Positions 12,426-20,654 of a stretch of 64,000 nt of DNA are shown one piece after another (position 1 is the stretch's first letter; the number at the start of each line of letters is the position of its first letter). The position numbers and the translations under genes were made by a program. The notes below the pieces were generated by a model that had not been told where the DNA came from, made no database searches, and saw nothing but the letters and a program-made list of their open reading frames with translations. Source of the DNA: Vreelandella stevensii S18214. Lineage in GTDB: Bacteria; Pseudomonadota; Gammaproteobacteria; Pseudomonadales; Halomonadaceae. The stretch lies in the NCBI RefSeq assembly GCF_000275725.1, contig NZ_AJTS01000040.1, positions 124,001-188,000 on the forward strand, given 5' to 3'.

Positions 12426-12518
12426 TCAGCGGCCGTTCTGCTCCTCTCGCCAGGCGGCCAACACCTCGCGGCGGGTGGCCAGGCCGTTCGGGTCCAGTGT
12501 GTCCTGTCGATCACTCAT
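12426..12518 (-). CDS. 30-residue microprotein translationally coupled to the TRAP permease
   Basis: The ATG overlaps the permease stop in a classic ATGA arrangement, and the frame runs 30 codons to TGA. The peptide is polar and helix-prone (MSDRQDTLDPNGLATRREVL, then AAWREEQNGR) with no signal peptide or membrane segment. The gene for the binding protein starts 67 bases further on. Overlap with the stop and an upstream purine-rich GGAGCC argue that it is translated. I do not recognise a family. It might be a small accessory subunit or regulator of the permease, or simply a remnant of a larger coupled gene. Comparative conservation would decide. Confidence 0.5.
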   Translation of the reverse strand: MSDRQDTLDPNGLATRREVLAAWREEQNGR

Positions 12519-14470
12519 TTGGCGGGCTCCTTGTGGGTGGGGGGCGTCAGGGCAACCTCTGAGTGCTGATTTTTAAGGTACTGCCAGGCGAACAACCCGC
12601 CGATGACGCCAATACCCGCCACGTCGGTGATCAGTTGGCCGCTGATCAGCATCAACGCTGCCGCGAACAGCAGCCCACGTTCCAGCCAGGAACAGGGGCG
12701 CAGGAAGTAGCCGATAGTGGAGGCCGCCAGCGCCGTGATGCCGATCACCCCGGAGCCCACCGCCAGGGCAATCTCCAGCGCCGTGCCGTTGCCGAGCAGC
12801 GGCGGGTGGTAGATGAACATGTAGGGAATCAGGAAGCCGCCCAGCGAGATCTTGGTGGCGGTCAGCGCGGTGCGGAACCAGTGGGAACCTGCGATGGCAC
12901 CGCCGATATAGGCGGCCAGCGCCACCGGTGGCGTGACCCCGGAGAGAATCGCGAAATAGAGAATGAAGAGATGCGCCGAGAGGCTCGGCAGACCGGCTTC
13001 GATGAAGGCCCCTGCGACCACCGAGGCGGCCAGCATGTAAGCCGCCACGGTGGGCAGCCCCATACCGAGGATGATCGCCACCACCATGGCCAGCACCAGC
13101 GTCACCAGCACATCACCACCGCTGACCACCAGAATGACCGAGGAGACCTTCAGACCCAGGCCGGTCAGGCTGATCACCGAAGCGATGATGGCCACGCTGC
13201 CGATGATGACCGCGATCATGGCAGCGGTCATGGCGCCCGCTTCCAGCGCTGCGGGCAGCGACTTGAGGCGCTCCACGAAGGTTCCCGGGCTGCGCCAGGA
13301 GAACAGATAAAGCGCCATGGCGGTGAAGTAGGCGGCCACCGCTGCCGTGGTGGGGGTATAGCGCATCACCAGCAGGGTGATCAGCACGATCAGGGGAATC
13401 AACAGGGTCTCGATGTTGAACAGACCCTCGCGCAGGCTGGGGCGCTGGGATTTGGGAATCGGCGACAGACCCAGGCGCTTGGCCTCGAAGTGCACACTCA
13501 TCCAGATCGCGAGATAGAAGAGCAGCGCGGGCATGAGGGCGGCGCTGATGATAGCGAGGTAGCTGGTCGAAATGACGTCGGCCATGACGAAGGCGGCGGC
13601 CCCCATGATGGGCGGCAGTATCTGACCACCGGTAGAGGCAGCTGCCTCGGTGGCCGCCGCAAAGCGCGGGCTGTAGCCGTTCTTCTTCATCATCGGGATG
13701 GTGAACACCCCGGTGGTGGCCACGTTGGCAGCGGTACTGCCGCTGATACTGCCGAACATGGCGCTACACAGGGTGGCGGCCTTGGCGGGGCCGCCCGAGA
13801 GGCGACCGGTGGCGGCATTGGCCAGGCGCATGAAGCTGTCGCCGCCGCCGGTGGTCACCAACAGGGCGCCGAACATGATGAACACGACGATCACCGTGGA
13901 CGAGGTGCGCATCAGGCTGCCGTAGACGCCGGTAGGGCTCAGGTAGAAGGTCGCTACCAGGTCATCCCAGCGGAAGCCGCCATGCCCCCAAACGCCCGGC
14001 AGGTGCTGGCCGAAGGCGGCATAGGAGAGCGCGATGAGTACAAGGATGGGGAAAGCAAGGCCGATGGCTCGGCGGCAGGCTTCCAGCAGCAGCAGAATGG
14101 CCGAGACACCAAAAAGGATATCCAGCTGGGTGGGCATCAAATAGCCCAGTTGATAGATGATTCGGTCAAAGTGGATCACGTAATAGATGCTGACGACCGC
14201 GCCGAGGATGATCGGCACCAGGTCGTACCAGGGAATGCGGTTGGCGTCGCGGCTACGGCAGCTGTAAGCCAGAAAAATCAGCGGCAGCGCGAACAGCAAG
14301 TGGATCGCATTCTGGGTGTTCATGGGGCCGGTGAGGGCCGTATAGAGATGAAACAGCGCCATGGAGACCGCCGCCAGGCGCGTGACCATGAACCAGAAGC
14401 CGGACAGCTGACGCTTGCCCGAGTCCTCCGAATATTTCTCAACGACGTTGGGGTTTGCAGGGGTGTCCAT
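12515..14470 (-). CDS. TRAP transporter fused permease (DctQM, 4TM/12TM)
   Basis: A 651-residue inner-membrane protein in which the small and large TRAP permease subunits are fused, the form that works with TAXI binding proteins. The N-terminal third has about four to five helices (DctQ part). The large domain begins near residue 120 with LLLLEACRRAIGLAFPILVLIA and includes the conserved FGSISGSTAANVATTG and TGGQILPPIMGAAAFVMAD stretches. It imports an organic acid with sodium or protons. It lies downstream of one TAXI protein gene (gap about 97 bases with a hairpin) and is coupled to the 30-residue ORF and second TAXI gene after it. The whole set is one apparent operon reading leftward. Confidence 0.93.
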   Translation of the reverse strand: MDTPANPNVVEKYSEDSGKRQLSGFWFMVTRLAAVSMALFHLYTALTGPMNTQNAIHLLFALPLIFLAYSCRSRDANRIPWYDLVPIILGAVVSIYYVIHFDRIIYQLGYLMPTQLDILFGVSAILLLLEACRRAIGLAFPILVLIALSYAAFGQHLPGVWGHGGFRWDDLVATFYLSPTGVYGSLMRTSSTVIVVFIMFGALLVTTGGGDSFMRLANAATGRLSGGPAKAATLCSAMFGSISGSTAANVATTGVFTIPMMKKNGYSPRFAAATEAAASTGGQILPPIMGAAAFVMADVISTSYLAIISAALMPALLFYLAIWMSVHFEAKRLGLSPIPKSQRPSLREGLFNIETLLIPLIVLITLLVMRYTPTTAAVAAYFTAMALYLFSWRSPGTFVERLKSLPAALEAGAMTAAMIAVIIGSVAIIASVISLTGLGLKVSSVILVVSGGDVLVTLVLAMVVAIILGMGLPTVAAYMLAASVVAGAFIEAGLPSLSAHLFILYFAILSGVTPPVALAAYIGGAIAGSHWFRTALTATKISLGGFLIPYMFIYHPPLLGNGTALEIALAVGSGVIGITALAASTIGYFLRPCSWLERGLLFAAALMLISGQLITDVAGIGVIGGLFAWQYLKNQHSEVALTPPTHKEPAK

Positions 14471-14533
14471 TGGGATAGCTCCCGCACCGCAGCACGATAG
14501 GATGGCGGCGCGTCAGGATAAGGGCATCAGAAG

Positions 14534-14560
14534 CTTCTGCGGGCGATAAGCCCGCAGAAG
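14534..14560 (-). promoter_or_regulatory. Intercistronic hairpin between TAXI gene and permease gene
   Basis: A perfect 11-base stem (CTTCTGCGGGC with GCCCGCAGAAG, five-base loop) sits eight bases past the stop of TAXI gene 2 and before the permease gene. There is no U-tract. Such hairpins often protect the upstream binding-protein message or partly terminate transcription, giving more binding protein than permease. That role is inferred. Confidence 0.65.
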
Positions 14561-14567
14561 TAGAGGA

Positions 14568-15548
14568 TTACTGCGCTTCAGGAGGGATGATTTCCTCGGG
14601 GATATCGAGCCCCAGGTCGTCCCGGTAGTAGCGCAGGGCACCGGCATGCAACGGGAAGGTCGCGTTGTCGATCACGACCTGCGGCGTCACCCCTTGGGCA
14701 GGCTGGAAGGAGTTGGCCACCTGCTCGTGGTTCTCCCAGTAAGCCTTGGTGATGTCATAGACCGAGTCTTCACTCAGGCTGGCGTTAGCGGCCACGCCCA
14801 TGTAGATGCCCAGCGACGTGGTATCGGGCATGCCGCGATAGGTGTCGGCAGGGATCACGGTGCTGGCCAGGAAAGGCAGTTCTTCGGTGACCGCCTCGAC
14901 CTGTTCGTCCGTCAGCGACAGCAGGCGCAGCGTGCGAGAGGAGTGCACCTCGGTGAAGGCGGGAATGGGCGGCACGCCGTTGTAGCTGAAGCCGACCAGG
15001 CGTCCGTCGATCACCCCTTCGGCGGCATCATCGATGCGCATGCGCTGGAAGTCGGGTTTTATGTTCAGGATATCGAACACCAGCTCGGTGATGTACTCGC
15101 CGCCGCCGCCGATGCTGCTAGGGTTGAAGCGCGCCCCGTTGAGCCCTTCGAAACTCTCGATGCCGGAGTCTTCGCGCACGGCCCAGTGCATGGTGGAGGG
15201 GGCAATCCAGTAGATCAGGCGGGCATCGGGGTTGGGCGTGTCTTCGAAGCGGCCGGTGCCGTTGTACATTTCGTAGCCTACCAGCGCCTCGGTGAAGGCC
15301 AGGTCAAGCTCGCCACGGGTCAGGCGGATGGCGTTCTCGCGGGTACCGCCTGTTTCACGCACGGTGATTTCGTAGTCCGTGTTGGCGCTGATCACCCGAG
15401 CGCCTTCGGAGATGCCGAAGAACCAGCCGGTTCCCGTGGGCACCGCGCCAATGTTGAGCGAGGTATTGGCCTGGGCAATGGCGGCAGTCAGTGCGCCTAC
15501 GGCAAGCAGGGAAGCGGGAAGCAAGTGGCGTAAGGTTAGCGTCGTCAT
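14568..15548 (-). CDS. TAXI-family TRAP solute-binding protein, copy 2
   Basis: A 326-residue paralogue of the TAXI protein at 11369-12358, first gene of the operon. ATG at 15548 is chosen over an upstream ATG at 15635 because it is preceded by GAGGA and starts the signal peptide (MTTLTLRHLLPASLLAVGAL, cleavage near IAQA). The mature protein begins NTSLNIGAVPTGTGWFFGIS and has VRETGGTRENAIRLTRGELD and STMHWAVREDSG. By eye it is well over half identical to copy 1. The two may serve the same permease with different ligands or affinities. The LysR gene at 15740-16654 lies immediately upstream in the same direction. Confidence 0.93.
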   Translation of the reverse strand: MTTLTLRHLLPASLLAVGALTAAIAQANTSLNIGAVPTGTGWFFGISEGARVISANTDYEITVRETGGTRENAIRLTRGELDLAFTEALVGYEMYNGTGRFEDTPNPDARLIYWIAPSTMHWAVREDSGIESFEGLNGARFNPSSIGGGGEYITELVFDILNIKPDFQRMRIDDAAEGVIDGRLVGFSYNGVPPIPAFTEVHSSRTLRLLSLTDEQVEAVTEELPFLASTVIPADTYRGMPDTTSLGIYMGVAANASLSEDSVYDITKAYWENHEQVANSFQPAQGVTPQVVIDNATFPLHAGALRYYRDDLGLDIPEEIIPPEAQ

Positions 15549-15739
15549 TGTTATATCCTCGAAGCGTCGGGAAGCATGTTGTGCTGTTATGTGCTGCGAA
15601 AGGCTCTGGGCCTCTCCCGATAACCAGTTAAGCAAGGGGATCGCTTAGTGGTGCTTAAAGTGATAACGCCAAAGCGACAGGCTGTATATTGGTGATTGAT
15701 GAACCTGCCTTCTCCAAACGCGAAAGCAGAACCATGGTG

Positions 15740-16654
15740 TCATGACTCAGGCGGGGCAGAGGCGGTGCTGGCCGACTGAATCAGGTGCTCCACCAGCACG
15801 CGGGCTGCCATGGAAAGCCGCTCCATATCCTTCACGTAAATACGCAGCTTGCGCCGCGCCCAGCCATCCTGAATCGACAGCACCTTGACGTTGAGACCGT
15901 CCACGTACTGGCGAATGGCCCCTCGGGGCAGCACGCCCACTCCCAGCCCCGCCTGCACCATCAGGCAAAGGGCATCGTAGCTGGTGACCTGAATACGAAT
16001 CCGCAGCGTCTTGTTGGCCATGCTGGCCGCCCGCATGATTTCCAGGTTGATGGCACTGGCGGTATGCAGGCCCACATGGGGGCAGTCCAGGCATTCACGG
16101 AACTGAACGCTCTCCCGCAGAGCCAGCGGATGCTGCTGCGGCACCACCAGCACCAGATCATCCACATGGTAGGGAAACTCCATCAGCTCGTAGCCGTGGA
16201 TCAGCTGCGCGCAGACGCCAATGTCGGCGTTATTGTTCATCACTTCCCGGGTGATGATGGGGCTGACCTTCTCTTCGAGCTGAACGCCAATGTCCGGGTG
16301 CTGTTCGAAAAAGGCGCGCATTTCGTGGGGCAGGTATTGGGTAATGGCCGACATGTTGGCGAAGACCCGTACCAGGCCCCGGTGGCCGCTGGCGTAGTCA
16401 CGCATCTGCAGGTCGAGGTCTTCGAGGTTGTGCAGCACGCCGCGCGACAAGTTCAGCAGCGCACTGCCTGCAGGCGTCAGCTCGATCCCGCGATTGTTGC
16501 GCTTGAGCAGCGGCGTATTGAAGTACCCCTCCAACTCGCTGAGCCGCTTGCTGACCGCCGACGTGGCCATGAACGAGGCGTCGGCCGCCCCGCTGATGGT
16601 ACCCAGCTCCGCGACCTTGACAAACAGCCTGAGTGACGTGGGGTCGAGCTTCAT
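15740..16654 (-). CDS. LysR-type transcriptional regulator 1
   Basis: A 304-residue LysR regulator. The N-terminal winged helix-turn-helix is clear (SLRLFVKVAELGTISGAADA and SAVSKRLSELE, residues 6-45), with the linker helix and a periplasmic-binding-protein-like effector domain from about residue 90. It ends upstream of the TAXI-TRAP operon, which it could control. Its start overlaps the stop of the HAD gene in an ATGA, so it is the third gene of a LysR-HAD-LysR operon. It is clearly related to regulator 2 at 17363-18271: both carry SAITQYLP/SAIIAFLP, QHPLAL/DHPLAR and GLGVGVLP. The inducer is likely the acid taken up or its CoA derivative. Confidence 0.93.
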   Translation of the reverse strand: MKLDPTSLRLFVKVAELGTISGAADASFMATSAVSKRLSELEGYFNTPLLKRNNRGIELTPAGSALLNLSRGVLHNLEDLDLQMRDYASGHRGLVRVFANMSAITQYLPHEMRAFFEQHPDIGVQLEEKVSPIITREVMNNNADIGVCAQLIHGYELMEFPYHVDDLVLVVPQQHPLALRESVQFRECLDCPHVGLHTASAINLEIMRAASMANKTLRIRIQVTSYDALCLMVQAGLGVGVLPRGAIRQYVDGLNVKVLSIQDGWARRKLRIYVKDMERLSMAARVLVEHLIQSASTASAPPES

Positions 16655-17373
16655 GTCAGCTGCCGTGCCAGGTCGAGGAAGTCCTCGGCCACCAGATCGA
16701 AGCAGGGGTCGATGCTCAAGTCCGGCGTGGCCGTGGGGCCAAACTCCAGCGGGCGCTTCACGAACGCCGTGCGCATGCCTTCCCGGTGGGCGGCCTGCAG
16801 GTCATCCTGGTGGGCGGCCACCATCAGAATCTGCGAGGGTTTCAGGTCGAGGAGATTGGCCGCCATGTGGTACACCTCGGGGTCGCGCTTGTAGTGCCCA
16901 GCAAGCTCGGAGGAGAGCACGCAGTCCCAAGGGAGCCCCGCGTGGCGGGCCATGTTCACCAGCAGCGACACGTTGCCGTTGGAGAGCGTGGCCAGGGTGA
17001 AGCGCTGCTTTAACGCCTGCAGCCCTGCGACGCTGTCCGGCCAGGGCGTGAGGCGATGCCATACGCGGTTCAGGTGCTGCTTGACGGCCTCGCTCAGCTG
17101 GTCGGCCACTCCGAACTCTTCCAGCAGGGTATCCAGCGTCATGCGGTGCAGCGCATCCAGCTTGGTCCAGGGCAGCTCCCCCTGGCGTACGCGGTTCATG
17201 GCCGGGGCATAGCCTGCCCGCCAGCGGTCGGCAAACGCCGGCCAGTCGATGGCCAGGCCCTTGGCCGCGCTGAGCTGTTCGCCTTCGCGGATGACGCTGC
17301 CGCGCCAGTCCACCACGGTGCCAAACACATCGAAGGTGAGCGCCTTGATGTCATCAACGAAATCAGTGGTCAT
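16651..17373 (-). CDS. Haloacid dehalogenase type II-like hydrolase (HAD superfamily)
   Basis: A 240-residue HAD hydrolase. ATG at 17373 is used because it opens MTTDFVDDIKALTFDVFGTV, which places the nucleophile Asp in the FDVFGTVVDW motif at the usual N-terminal position. Motif II is TLATLSNGN, the lysine lies in SSELAGHYKRDPEVY, and motif III is MVAAHQDDLQAAHREGM. L-2-haloacid dehalogenases have this layout, but many members hydrolyse phosphate esters or unknown substrates. The gene overlaps the end of LysR 2 by 11 bases and the start of LysR 1 by four, so the three are tightly coupled. Its job in the pathway is not evident; a repair or side-product hydrolase is possible. Confidence 0.88.
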   Translation of the reverse strand: MTTDFVDDIKALTFDVFGTVVDWRGSVIREGEQLSAAKGLAIDWPAFADRWRAGYAPAMNRVRQGELPWTKLDALHRMTLDTLLEEFGVADQLSEAVKQHLNRVWHRLTPWPDSVAGLQALKQRFTLATLSNGNVSLLVNMARHAGLPWDCVLSSELAGHYKRDPEVYHMAANLLDLKPSQILMVAAHQDDLQAAHREGMRTAFVKRPLEFGPTATPDLSIDPCFDLVAEDFLDLARQLT

Positions 17374-18271
17374 GGGGTGTCTCCTGAGGGGATAGCAGAT
17401 GGTCGACCAGATGACGCGCCACCACCGAAAGGCCAGCGTAATGGCGCATGCCAATCACCAGCTCCCGGGTAGCCCATTCGTCGGCCAGTGGAATCATGCG
17501 TAGCTTGAGGTCTTGCAGGTCTCGATAGAGCGTGCGCTGGGGCAGCACCCCCACGCCCAGGCCGTAGTGAATCATGCGGCAGATGGCATCGAAGCTGCGT
17601 ACCTGTATGCGCATGCGCAGGTTTCTACCAGCCTGGCTGGCCTGTTCATGGAGCAGCGATTGCAGCGAGGCATCCTGTTGCAGCCCCACGAAATCGTACT
17701 CCGCCGCCTGGTGCAAATAGAGCTTGTCGTGCCTGGCCAGCGGGTGGTCCTGCGGGGTGACCAGCACCAGCTGGTCCCGCCGATAGGGGCGCACCTCCAG
17801 CTCATCGGCGGCCACGTGGCTGGCAAAGATGCCGATATCGGCCACGCCGTCGCGCACCGCCGCAATCGCTTCACTGCTGGTGCGCTCCTGCAGGTCGATC
17901 TTGATTTGCGGGTATTCCCGGGCAAAGGCGCTGAGGTCCTGGGGCAGAAAAGCAATGATCGCCGAGGTATTGGAATGAATGCGCACGTGGCCCCGCACGC
18001 CTTCTCCGTACTCGCTCAGCTCGGCCTGCAGCCGGGCCACATCTTCCAGAATACGCCGGGCGTGGTGCAGGAAGGCCCTGCCTGCGGGGGTCAGCTCAAC
18101 GCCGCGTGGCCGACGATACAGAAGCTCGGTGCCCACCAACGTCTCCAGGTCGCTGACCCGTTTGCTGACCGCCGCCAGCGCCAGGTGCTCACGCTCCGCC
18201 GCAGCGGTCAGGCGCCCTTCGTCGGCAATCGCGACGAACAGTCTGAGCGTGACAAAATCGAATCGCAGCAT
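17363..18271 (-). CDS. LysR-type transcriptional regulator 2
   Basis: A 302-residue LysR regulator, first gene of the LysR-HAD-LysR operon and divergent from the CoA-transferase operon 211 bases away, the classic position for a LysR activator. The helix-turn-helix occupies residues 1-60 (LRLFVAIADEGRLTAAAERE, AVSKRVSDLETLVGTELLYR). The effector domain includes SNTSAIIAFLPQDLSAFARE and YGLGVGVLPQRTLYRDLQDL. It probably binds the shared intergenic region 18272-18482, although no single dominant T-N11-A box can be singled out by eye. It is a paralogue of regulator 1. Confidence 0.93.
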   Translation of the reverse strand: MLRFDFVTLRLFVAIADEGRLTAAAEREHLALAAVSKRVSDLETLVGTELLYRRPRGVELTPAGRAFLHHARRILEDVARLQAELSEYGEGVRGHVRIHSNTSAIIAFLPQDLSAFAREYPQIKIDLQERTSSEAIAAVRDGVADIGIFASHVAADELEVRPYRRDQLVLVTPQDHPLARHDKLYLHQAAEYDFVGLQQDASLQSLLHEQASQAGRNLRMRIQVRSFDAICRMIHYGLGVGVLPQRTLYRDLQDLKLRMIPLADEWATRELVIGMRHYAGLSVVARHLVDHLLSPQETPHDH

Positions 18272-18482
18272 GGTATTACCCGATCAGTGGTTGGAAACGT
18301 GGTCGAAAACATCGTTGGAAAAAGTACCGCGCGCCCACGTCAGGGTTCGCCAGTGACGAACGCCCGTTTCCTGATTGCCTAATTGTGATGCTCGGCAGGC
18401 TCGCAGATGCTTGATGGACAACAACAGTCGAGTCTGCATCCAGACTCGCTTGCTCGCTCAAGCGTTACCAGGAGCCTTCATT

Positions 18483-19679
18483 ATGACAACGCGCCAGCTT
18501 CCTCTCGATGGACTTAAAGTCGTAGAGCTTGGACAGCTCATCGCCGGTCCGTTTGCCACCAAGCTGCTGGGGGAGTTCGGGGCGGACGTGATCAAGATCG
18601 AGCCTCCCGGCACCGGCGACCCCCTTCGCAAATGGCGTATTCTCGAAGAGGGCACCTCGCTGTGGTGGCACGTCCAGAGCCGTACCAAGCGTTCAGTGAC
18701 GCTGGACCTGCGCAGCGAACAGGGCCAGGAGGTGGTGCGCCGCCTGGCCGCCGAAGCCGATGTGATCGTCGAGAATTTTCGCCCCGGCACGCTGGAAAGC
18801 TGGGGGCTGGGCTACGACACGCTGGCCGCCCAGAACCCGGGCTTGATCATGGTGCGAGTTTCCGGCTTTGGCCAGACCGGCCCCTACCGCAACAAGCCAG
18901 GCTTTGGGGTGATTGGCGAAGCCATGGGCGGGCTGCGCTACTTGACCGGCCACCCCGGCGAGCCTTCGGTGCGGGTGGGGGTCAGCATCGGCGACTCGCT
19001 TTCGGCGCTCTACGCGGTGATCGGCACTCTGTTGGCCCTGCAGGAGCGTCAGCGCAGCGGCCTGGGGCAAGAGATCGATGTGGCCCTGTACGAATCCGTG
19101 TTTGCCATGATGGAGAGCCTGCTGCCGGAGTTCGATGCCACCGGCCAGGTGCGGGAGCCCAGCGGCAGCGCGCTGCCCGGCATTACGCCATCCAACGCCT
19201 ACCGCACCTGCGAAGGCGAATACGTGCTGATTGCCGGTAATGGCGACAGCATCTTCAAGCGCTTGATGGGTGTGATTGGCCGTGAGGATCTCGCCAACCA
19301 CCCCGCCATGGCCCACAACGATGGCCGCAGCCAGCACGCCAGCGAGATCGACGCAGCCATCGAAGCCTGGACCCAGACCCGCCGCCGCGACGATATTCTC
19401 AGCGCCCTAGACGACGCCCGCGTACCGGCAGGCTTCCCCTATACCGCCGCCGATATCGCCAACGACCCCCACTACCTTGCCCGGGAGATGATCCAGAGCG
19501 TCACCCGCGCCGATGGCCGCCCACTCAAGGTGCCGGGCGTGCTGCCCAAGCTGAGCGCCACCCCCGGCAGGCTGGGGCAAGGCGGGCCGACGCTGGGCGC
19601 CCACACCGATGACGTACTGGAAGAGCTGGGCATCGATGCCGCCACCCGCGACAAGCTGCGCCAAGCGGGCATTATCTAA
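18483..19679 (+). CDS. CaiB/BaiF family (family III) CoA-transferase
   Basis: A 398-residue CoA-transferase that moves CoA between organic acids, usually from succinyl-CoA. It begins LDGLKVVELGQLIAGPFATK, the family opening, continues with GADVIKIEPPGTGDPLR and SVTLDLRSEQGQEVVRRLAA. The catalytic aspartate is in RVGVSIGDSLSALYAVIGTL near residue 175. ATG at 18483 is chosen over earlier in-frame starts because it gives the standard N-terminus and has GGAG upstream. It is the first gene of an operon with a lyase and an aconitase-family hydratase. Related enzymes act on citramalate, itaconate, mesaconate or formyl/oxalate; with the neighbouring lyase a citramalate-like acid is the best guess. 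Confidence 0.9.
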   Translation: MTTRQLPLDGLKVVELGQLIAGPFATKLLGEFGADVIKIEPPGTGDPLRKWRILEEGTSLWWHVQSRTKRSVTLDLRSEQGQEVVRRLAAEADVIVENFRPGTLESWGLGYDTLAAQNPGLIMVRVSGFGQTGPYRNKPGFGVIGEAMGGLRYLTGHPGEPSVRVGVSIGDSLSALYAVIGTLLALQERQRSGLGQEIDVALYESVFAMMESLLPEFDATGQVREPSGSALPGITPSNAYRTCEGEYVLIAGNGDSIFKRLMGVIGREDLANHPAMAHNDGRSQHASEIDAAIEAWTQTRRRDDILSALDDARVPAGFPYTAADIANDPHYLAREMIQSVTRADGRPLKVPGVLPKLSATPGRLGQGGPTLGAHTDDVLEELGIDAATRDKLRQAGII

Positions 19680-19691
19680 CCGGAGACCGCC

Positions 19692-20600
19692 ATGACCACC
19701 CTACAAATCAACGAAGTGGCCCCCCGCGATGGCTTTCAGAGCGAAGAGCGCTTTATCCCCACCGAACAGAAAGTCGCGCTGATCGACGCTCTCACTGCCA
19801 CCGGCATTGCGCGCATCGAGGCCACCTCCTTCGTCTCGCCCAAGGCCATTCCCCACCTGCGCGATGCCGCCGACGTGGTGAATGCCATTCAGCGCCGCGA
19901 CGGCGTGGAGGTCACCGTGCTGGTGCCCAACGTCAAGGGAGCCGAGCGGGCGCTGGCCTGCGGCGTGGATGAAATCAACCTGGTGATGTCGGCCAGTGAC
20001 GCCCATGGCCGCGCCAACCTGCGCATGACGCCAGAGGCGTCACTCGAACAGTTCGCCTCGATCATCCAGCTGGCACAGGGGAGCGGCGTGTTCATCAACG
20101 CCTCGCTCTCCACCACCTTTGGCTGCCCCTTCGAAGGCAAGGTGCCCGAAGCCCGCGTGCTCAGCCTGATCGAGCAGCAGCTGGCGCTAGGCGTGGAAGG
20201 CATCACGCTGTGCGATACCACCGGCGTGGCCAACCCCGCCCAGGTCGGCGCGCTATGCCGCCAGGTGCTGGAGCGTTTTCCCGGCGTGCCGTTCACGCTG
20301 CATTTCCACAACACCCGAGGCATGGGGCTGGCCAACGCCCTGGCGGCGTGGCAAGCGGGCATCCTGCGGTTCGATGCCTCGCTGGGTGGCCTGGGCGGCT
20401 GCCCGTTTGCCCCTGGCGCCACGGGTAATGTCTGCACCGAAGACCTGGTGCACATGTTCGAGCAGATGGGCGTCGCCACCGGCGTCCACCTGCCCGCGTT
20501 ACTGGATATTTCCGCCACCTTGCCAGCGCTGATCGGCCACGACACGCCCGGCCAGGTGGTGAAAGCCGGCAGCGCGAACCGCTGCTACGCCCTGCCCTGA
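19692..20600 (+). CDS. HMG-CoA lyase-like enzyme (candidate citramalyl-CoA or 3-hydroxyacyl-CoA lyase)
   Basis: A 302-residue TIM-barrel lyase of the HMG-CoA lyase/DRE-TIM family. Seen are the metal-binding and catalytic NEVAPRDGFQSE at the N-terminus, LCDTTGVANPAQVGA, the metal-ligand histidines in FTLHFHNTRGMGLAN, and the catalytic-cysteine loop GLGGCPFAPGATGNVCTEDL. Members cleave 3-hydroxy-3-methylglutaryl-CoA or related tertiary-alcohol thioesters to acetyl-CoA and an oxoacid. It starts 12 bases after the CoA-transferase, which would form the thioester it cleaves. No leucine or isovalerate catabolic genes are nearby, so a role in C5 or C6 dicarboxylate breakdown (as for the HMG-CoA-lyase-like citramalyl-CoA lyase) is favoured over classical mvaB. 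Exact substrate is inferred. Confidence 0.9.
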   Translation: MTTLQINEVAPRDGFQSEERFIPTEQKVALIDALTATGIARIEATSFVSPKAIPHLRDAADVVNAIQRRDGVEVTVLVPNVKGAERALACGVDEINLVMSASDAHGRANLRMTPEASLEQFASIIQLAQGSGVFINASLSTTFGCPFEGKVPEARVLSLIEQQLALGVEGITLCDTTGVANPAQVGALCRQVLERFPGVPFTLHFHNTRGMGLANALAAWQAGILRFDASLGGLGGCPFAPGATGNVCTEDLVHMFEQMGVATGVHLPALLDISATLPALIGHDTPGQVVKAGSANRCYALP

Positions 20601-20654
20601 ACACGCTTTCTCCCTGCATCCTCTGTGCCATCGATAACAACGACAACCTGGTGA

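Noticed and set aside
12563-14500. A 645-codon open frame on the plus strand across the TRAP permease gene
   Set aside because: Its translation is Gly/His/Gln/Arg-rich low-complexity text, the usual product of reading opposite a GC-rich membrane-protein gene. The minus strand has clear TRAP motifs.
16651-17373. Assigning the HAD protein as a true haloacid dehalogenase
   Set aside because: The fold and motifs fit the type II family, but members with this layout often have other substrates and the neighbours do not point to haloacids. Function left open.
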